Source: Tritrichomonas foetus (lineage: Eukaryota > Parabasalia > Tritrichomonadida > Tritrichomonadidae). Taken from it: 44,320 bases of DNA. Position 1 is the first letter of the stretch. Every line of letters begins with the position of its first letter. The notes under the pieces are model-generated. The model saw only the letters and a list, made by a program, of their open reading frames with translations, did not search any database and was not told where the DNA came from. Positions 39,701 to 44,320 of this stretch are shown here, piece after piece. The stretch covers positions 1 through 44,320 of the forward strand of contig MLAK01000948.1 of assembly GCA_001839685.1 (NCBI GenBank), in the 5' to 3' direction. A program made the position numbers and the translations under genes.

Positions 39701-39979
39701 CATATGGGCGTTTTTAAATATTTTAAACAGAAAATAGCAGAATATAAATTAAAAGCCAAATTAGAATTTTGGGCCGTTACTCCAAGTTTAATTAACAATT
39801 TCACATTTTCTAATTTGAAAGGCTATTGTTCCGATTCAAAAGATGCCAAAAAGAAAACTATTGGCGTATACGAACCTTTGATAGGAGACCAAAAAAGCAT
39901 CACTTTGAAATTCTGTAAATATACAAACGTTTATACATTTCGGCATGCATGCAGAATAACCGATTCTACAATAAAATAA
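36773..39979 (+). CDS. P-loop NTPase with possible C-terminal nuclease-like domain, Crinkler/RHS-like
   Basis: A 1068-residue protein. Residues 1-105 are of unknown fold. Residues 105-145 are a low-complexity Asn-Lys-Glu-Thr-Pro repeat linker. The middle has a helical region. At 563-571 lies the Walker A motif GSPGTGKST (Lys569), and LYLLDEY (Asp674, Glu675) is a good Walker B. The C-terminus (about 930-1030) has IDAAYKGP (Asp950) and LLQLTVS (Gln967), the Asp...Gln-x-Thr pattern of a restriction-endonuclease-like core. This order, NTPase then REase-like domain, is that of Crinkler/RHS proteins, found in oomycetes, trypanosomes, trichomonads and fungi as effectors or chromatin-associated proteins. 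The NTPase is well supported; the nuclease is inferred. There is no signal peptide. It lies between the two inverted-repeat arms. Confidence 0.72.
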   Translation: MDKSELKSIQSEYQNFSLSPKIFSHNITEKLRHNAIIFEEYDEIHPSKIFVDVEVKPSKSHNTVVDSNRLELSNRETCNEDINSLQLSNTDSFQKMFVSYFQTDTAPPNKTLSNKETPTKANKETPNKETPNKGASNKEAPNKETFNEKLNPEIISAIHLFFSGFTHSVAISSRKLNLSDILQIAKEFDIIDDNFLQRIENETSSAIHCLNYENEKYFILDLNQISKTKFFSIEKTGSISLTDIENLLLFYQNNLKDDFILALSFFHQKLNPNIYDIKLNIKSKCQEMIHILNEDLFKLNTNRKSLKRSIDLKQINIHVISIIILIGLRELMKIIPIITKEFLDLKSLFKFFTPFNDKYISHFLKTISQSLLFSSIFLHFPKYKNKETIEFLSLLSNCSNKIQKIKISMKDQNDNEKQIFLSIFEPYLTEVGSLNTQKVIVFGENINLLHKFKFQPSKFYLVSDKEDNLSSTVNGGFVGVFHNTFLTTWSILMNPDNKYFDFHHVWDSGIIKRNNVMFISPDFGLIEDSTPSGIVVLRFYPILYNLLRKQCAKNAKSQFALLGSPGTGKSTMIPYIVLRWYQVNDLLNEDNDPIQTIIVKPNKLPKDKPKLSLFFHRSNDSLLFGFMKKKPLSAYWKDQIIPELIICHSPNGNNTIAKKQIFPISQKRTLYLLDEYIDQYRMVGTKSLIINSIGSKYSDSKMQDKTIYSFLPTTNELRMIASLIKNPKEQEKFHENRCLIGFSIRASIIQSLYDIQLKIKDTVKRTETKIFTNLFSNPTEKLDKKIRNLRVYLLFIESRLPKGSDIYTYFNCSYEDWVIFSQYYFQFGSPMILRYLKEYYLKTKQNFKQILFDIISEETKLQKMKAAFFDLDVNILQNPHSFIFQTRKLTYNYDQSSKNKYCQESDMITQFILNIESSDVEIVENPEDIFTSERNIVYYLPPTVNEPGIDAAYKGPINSQMTIVLLQLTVSDSHSFHMGVFKYFKQKIAEYKLKAKLEFWAVTPSLINNFTFSNLKGYCSDSKDAKKKTIGVYEPLIGDQKSITLKFCKYTNVYTFRHACRITDSTIK
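37088..37205. repeat. in-frame 15-18-bp coding repeat
   Basis: About eight copies related to aataaagaaacaccaaa, encoding Asn-Lys-Glu-Thr/Ala-Pro units. Multiples of three keep the frame open. It forms the flexible linker between the N-terminal part and the core of the NTPase protein. Confidence 0.85.
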
Positions 39980-40835
39980 ACAAAATCACAAACAAACAAT
40001 CAACCATTTTTTTTTTTTTTTTTTAGTTCTCTGATTTAGTCACAACATCTTTACAAAGTTTTTTTGTGGTTAATTTCAAGAAATTCTTTTTATGTAGTTA
40101 TATTACATATCGGATAACTAGATTATACTATGAATTAAATGTTGCAAAAAAAACTCGTAGATAAAATATGCACAACAACTAGCATTTTTTTGATTTTTGA
40201 TTCTATTTTATGGCATATATATAAATAGTTAAGATGATGTATTATATGCGATAGAAGTATTATTCTATTTTGTTTGGTAAGTGAAGCAAATCCAATTACC
40301 TGTTAACTTTTCAACATCTTCTGGATCACCAATTACCAAATTATTTAAACTTAACAATTAATAACATATTTAGGGTATTGAGCAGATAGTTAACTATCTG
40401 CTAATTCATAATCCAACTCATTACAACTAAAATTGAAAACATAAATGTTTAAATTAATATTGAAAAATTGTGAAATCTTTTCAAACTCTTCAGCATAACC
40501 CTGATATGAATGAACAAATTTTTTTATAGGGCAATATTATGAATTACAACTTTAAAATGTAATATGACTTATCAACTTCACAGTATAAATCATGCAATAT
40601 GAAAAGGATTCAACATCCTGCTTTGGCAAGATAAAAGATATTTAAATCAGGCCGAACTATTTAAAAGATAAGGTTTTGGAGATTAACTTTTATTGTATAA
40701 TGAAAATGATTCATGAAAATGTAATGAGACTTTGCTGCATTGATATCACTTTTAAATGAACTAAGACTTGTGGCAGTTAAGCATTGGTGGTTACTTCGCT
40801 TTATGAAATTGGAAAACTTCTGATTCTAATAAGAA
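39980..40835. other. AT-rich region between convergent genes
   Basis: Contains an 18-19-nt poly(T) run near 40006-40024 just after the NTPase stop codon, a plausible 3' end region, and otherwise nothing recognised. A perfect short inverted repeat (agatagttaactatct) lies near 40384-40399. Confidence 0.5.
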
Positions 40836-43322
40836 TTACCATATTCCATAGAAAAATAAATATGGTATTACTTTTATTTCATCAGATGAATATGATTTCT
40901 TTGTATGGTTAAGAACAAAATATAAATTTCCTGAAAAAAATTGATCATATTCATCTTCATGAATTCTTTCAAAATGATCATCATCACTAATCCACCAATA
41001 TCCATCATCATGCAAAAATAGAGTAACAAAATGATTGAAAGACTGACATGAACCAATATGTACAATGACAGTTATTAATTTATATTGAACATTATTCATG
41101 AAAAATTCAAATGGGATAGTTTCAAAGTTGTTTCCAAAACATTGAATTGTTAATATATAGGCTTCAAGAATCGTTAGATCTGTTTGAATATCATCTGATG
41201 AAATATTCATCATTTCTTTTAATGAATTCATAATAGATGATTCAGTAATCTCATTAGATGATAATGTAATCATATAATGTGAATGTTCAGTATTATTAAA
41301 TTGCCATTTGATTGTAAAAAGGTGATTTAATCTATTTGAATCAATATCAATGTGATTATCTAGAATTGTTTTCTGCAATTGTCCAATCATATTATGTAAA
41401 ACATTAATTGGATCATGATCATCCAATTCAGCATTATATTCATCTGAATTAATGTATTTCTGAATAAACATGAGAAAGTCATCATTATTATCTTTTGGAT
41501 GAAAATTAAATGATTTCAAAAGATTGTAAAATGGTGAATTTGATAGTTGTTTCATATTTATGGAATCTTCGATGCAATTTAATATTTCATAAAAATAATG
41601 TTGGCACAATGGCAAATTTACCAATGTAATCGCAATACAATAGATATAGCATTTCTGTCTACGTTTTTTGTGATTGATATCGTCAGGAATAAATTGGAAA
41701 AGACTATCTTGTAACCGAAGTTGTGATGTTCCATCATGCAAGTTATATATAGTGTGAGAATTATTAATATAATCACAGTTTTCTTCTGCTTTATAGTTTT
41801 TTTCGTCTTCATAGATTTCTTCTTCTTTATCTGTTTCATTATCTTCAATGTTTTTAGTATCATCAATGATGTCTCTCTTATCAGATGATTCTCCATCGTC
41901 ATTTTGACTTTGCTTCCATATGGTATAAATTGGATTATAAATTAAATTAAGAGCATCTATAATTATTTGTTGATCTTCTACAGATAGTTGTTCTTCAATA
42001 GATATTATTTCTTCAATTGTAGTGAAATCTTCCAATGGGGCATTGTTTTCTTTTACAACCTGTTTGATAATCTCCTCTTTGGACATTTGGGATTCTTTAT
42101 GGTTTGATCGTCGTCTTTGTTTTGATTTTGGTTCGGCAAGATCTTCCTGTTTTTTAATTGAGAGCATACTCACCAAAAAAATACAAATTAATGAACGAAA
42201 TCTATAGTTGAAAACAGACAAGGAATATTTTTTTATCCCTTTAACAATATATTTTTGAATTATTTCCTTATATTCTGAATGATATAAAATGCACTTACTT
42301 AAAAAATTAGAACAATGAAAAAGATTTTCATAATTTTGATAATCAAGGAGGATATATTGAATTGATGCTTCAATTAATATTTCCCAATGTTGATAATTTT
42401 GGATTTTATAATTTACAATAAAAACACTCATCATATCAAAAAAAGTATTTCTGGTTTCATATGATAGTTCATGAATGTTTTGACGATTTAAAAAATCTGA
42501 TGAAACTGTTTGATATTCATTATTTGTATGAACTATTAAATATATGATACATTTATAAATATTATTCAGGGTACATGGATAATTTGAAACATTCATTAGA
42601 AGAGGAATGAATTTGGTGAGATCATTAGAATAAATATTATTTTTTAAAATTTTTAAAAGACAATTAACACCAGTTTGATGAGCATAAAGAGAAAAATTAT
42701 TCGAAATAAGTTTTGCTATTGCATCAAATACAACAATTCGATTTTCATTTATAAAAGAAGGCGCAACTGCGAAACATGGATAATATTCATACATCCATAT
42801 CAATGCTTTTGTTAATATTTTCACATAAATAACTTTTAAGAGACAAAATATTGATTTGAATTTGAAATACTCTTGAACAAAATGAGAATAAAAATTTTCC
42901 AATAAAACTCTATTTCCCTGATTTTTTGGATCTTGATTCTTATAATATTTCACAAAGTATAATATAACCAATGTTTCTGGAGAAGATTCGAATAAATTAT
43001 TTGTTATTGACATATCAAAATTTTCTGGAATGTCAAATACTTTCAAGTCTTCAGGAAGGAATGAAATTGACAAATTTTGTGTTTCTGCTATATATTGACA
43101 TATGCAGTGATATGACAATTGTTTGATATTGTGATCATTTTGATGGATTTTTATTGTTCCATTGTCAAATAAATCTTTGATTATTTTCGTGAAGTGTTCT
43201 AACATGTTTTGAAAATTCTCTACTTTTGGAAAATTGCACGACTTGACTGCAGAATAAAGTGTATTTTGCATGGAGCAGTCCTTATCTTTTCGATTGTTTT
43301 TTTTATAGTCGATATTTATCAT
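40836..43322 (-). CDS. divergent ubiquitin-specific-protease-like protein (peptidase C19-like)
   Basis: An 828-residue protein from the first ATG; a longer frame begins only at TTG. Residues 1-400 look helical and repetitive, without a family I can name. Residues 400-520 are charged and disordered. The last 300 residues resemble a USP fold. A possible Cys box is KCYIYCIAITLVNLPL (Cys558), then DDHDPINVLHNMIGQL resembles the QxDAxEFL segment. LNHLFTIKW is followed by a strand region, then the His box FNHFVTLFLHDDGYWWISDDD (about His764, Asp780). The Gly-x-x-x-x-Cys and Gly-His consensus residues are missing. If active it would remove ubiquitin from substrates; it could equally be a pseudo-protease. 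The C-terminal 885 bp recur, inverted, at 34376-35260. Confidence 0.6.
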   Translation of the reverse strand: MINIDYKKNNRKDKDCSMQNTLYSAVKSCNFPKVENFQNMLEHFTKIIKDLFDNGTIKIHQNDHNIKQLSYHCICQYIAETQNLSISFLPEDLKVFDIPENFDMSITNNLFESSPETLVILYFVKYYKNQDPKNQGNRVLLENFYSHFVQEYFKFKSIFCLLKVIYVKILTKALIWMYEYYPCFAVAPSFINENRIVVFDAIAKLISNNFSLYAHQTGVNCLLKILKNNIYSNDLTKFIPLLMNVSNYPCTLNNIYKCIIYLIVHTNNEYQTVSSDFLNRQNIHELSYETRNTFFDMMSVFIVNYKIQNYQHWEILIEASIQYILLDYQNYENLFHCSNFLSKCILYHSEYKEIIQKYIVKGIKKYSLSVFNYRFRSLICIFLVSMLSIKKQEDLAEPKSKQRRRSNHKESQMSKEEIIKQVVKENNAPLEDFTTIEEIISIEEQLSVEDQQIIIDALNLIYNPIYTIWKQSQNDDGESSDKRDIIDDTKNIEDNETDKEEEIYEDEKNYKAEENCDYINNSHTIYNLHDGTSQLRLQDSLFQFIPDDINHKKRRQKCYIYCIAITLVNLPLCQHYFYEILNCIEDSINMKQLSNSPFYNLLKSFNFHPKDNNDDFLMFIQKYINSDEYNAELDDHDPINVLHNMIGQLQKTILDNHIDIDSNRLNHLFTIKWQFNNTEHSHYMITLSSNEITESSIMNSLKEMMNISSDDIQTDLTILEAYILTIQCFGNNFETIPFEFFMNNVQYKLITVIVHIGSCQSFNHFVTLFLHDDGYWWISDDDHFERIHEDEYDQFFSGNLYFVLNHTKKSYSSDEIKVIPYLFFYGIW
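40940..41825 (-). repeat. inverted repeat arm 2
   Basis: The 886-bp segment of the protease-like gene that is duplicated in reverse orientation at 34376-35260. This arm is within the intact gene and carries seven A where arm 1 has six, so it is taken as the source copy. Confidence 0.93.
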
Positions 43323-43367
43323 AAAAACAATTATGGGCGAAATGTGCCACTTTTTCAAGGAAGCCTT

Positions 43368-43375
43368 GAACCGTT
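43368..43375 (-). promoter_or_regulatory. near-M3 (Myb-type) motif upstream of the protease-like gene
   Basis: AACGGTTC on the minus strand, 46 nt upstream of the ATG; the last base departs from the consensus. It is preceded by GATA and followed by a CCTTG sequence. This is a motif match only. Confidence 0.3.
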
Positions 43376-44320
43376 TATCTTCTAGATATTTGATATGACT
43401 TTTTATGTGTTAATCTATTTAAAAAAATTAACATAAAAAGTCTAAACATCCGAATAAGTACTTAAAAAGTTAAGATAATCAACTCAGAAAAAGTGGATAT
43501 CCAGAAGCCGTAGCTTATATATTTCAAAGAGCATGCAACAAACAAATCGAAATAATTTTTTGAAGAATTGGCGCCAAAAATATTTTTTAATTCACATATC
43601 ACATTATGGTAATTTTTTCTATGGTTATAAAAATGTTGCGCTGTGAAAATACGAAACCCCATTCATTTTAAATCAAGAATTTAAAAACGACTCGATTACA
43701 TTTAAAACTCAAATGTATGGGTCAGTTTTTGAATTAAGCATACAAAAAAGAATAGATGTGGCACCGAAATATAAATATGAATTTCCTTAATAATAATAAC
43801 GTTGAGTCATCACTGATAGCTGCAAAATCAAGAACTCAAACAGCATCATAACTTGTCATACCTTTTTGAGATATTTTCTCTCTTGAAACCTTGTCTTTCA
43901 GAGAATTTTCGAGTATGAGATGGTAATCATCTAGATTATGAAACATGACAAGTTGTGAGCTTATAATTTTCATTCGGCTTATAATTTTGAGTCAATATGT
44001 AATTCACATGAAAAGTGGCTTTTCTTACATTCTCATGATTATTAAAATCATAAAATTTTTGTAATCAGAATATCCTTTTCGAAAATTGATTTGTCAAATA
44101 ATCATTTTCTTTCATTCAATCCGATGATTTCCAACACTGATTTATAGATTAGGCTCCAGTTTGTTGAGAATAAAATTAACAAATTCGATAAAGACCTGCT
44201 TTTTTCGCATTATTATTTCTTATTCTTTTCAAAATTCGAGCTTTTAAATAGGGCTGAACTTTTTTATAATAGCGTTTTCAAAAAAATTGTGAGGGCATTT
44301 TCTGGTGAAGTGTTTTTCTT
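43376..44320. other. window end, non-coding
   Basis: AT-rich, with only one short open frame (66 codons, minus strand, near 43462-43662) that has no recognisable feature. No gene is cut by the window edge as far as I can see. Confidence 0.45.

Noticed and set aside
40836..43358. Longer N-terminal starts for four genes (WD-repeat, glycosyltransferase-like, Hsp70 and protease-like).
   Set aside because: The extra codons begin with TTG or GTG. The first ATG gives a better protein in each case, with a signal peptide directly at the N-terminus for the Hsp70.
43462..43662. 66-codon frame on the minus strand near the window end.
   Set aside because: It is short, has no recognisable features, and is about the length expected by chance.

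Overview
The window looks like nuclear DNA of an AT-rich, apparently intron-free flagellated protist, most likely a parabasalid (a Tritrichomonas/Trichomonas-type genome). The case rests on long uninterrupted ORFs for clearly eukaryotic proteins (MTR4 helicase, CK2 beta, CEP76, DRC2, MAP65/PRC1), short and often divergent intergenic gaps, tRNA genes with internal A and B boxes and no encoded CCA, and M3-like (Myb-like) and CCTTT (M5-like) motifs just upstream of several start codons. The genus is an inference; there is no rRNA or other decisive marker here.

Layout. 1-4.2 kb: a small unknown gene, a tRNA-Pro relic, an intact tRNA-Pro, a 20-bp minisatellite interrupted by a sequencing-adapter sequence, and an SLC35F6-like transporter. 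4.2-10 kb: a large WD-repeat protein, a type II membrane glycosyltransferase-like protein and the CK2 regulatory subunit. 11-14.5 kb: an ER Hsp70 (Grp170-like) divergent from a secreted Gln-rich protein whose coding sequence contains an N gap. 14.7-20.8 kb: an unknown protein, an S28 serine peptidase, an unknown protein and CEP76. 21-26.3 kb: a histidine acid phosphatase homologue with altered catalytic motifs, divergent from MTR4, then a coiled-coil protein that may be Sds3/BRMS1-like. 26.9-33.9 kb: DRC2 divergent from MAP65/PRC1, an unknown Pro/Gln-rich-tailed protein and a TPR/HAT-repeat protein.

34.2-43.4 kb is the accessory part. A tRNA-Ile with anticodon GAT is followed by a truncated copy of a divergent ubiquitin-protease-like gene. 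Next comes a 1068-residue P-loop NTPase with a possible C-terminal nuclease fold (Crinkler/RHS-like), then the full-length ubiquitin-protease-like gene in opposite orientation. The two copies form a nearly identical inverted repeat of about 886 bp around the NTPase gene. This is the most unusual part of the window.

The genes do not form operons. Three of them (CEP76, DRC2, MAP65/PRC1) belong to the centriole/axoneme/microtubule machinery expected of a flagellate. Start codons were checked against the DNA: four long reading frames whose extreme 5' ends begin at TTG or GTG are given here from the first in-frame ATG.
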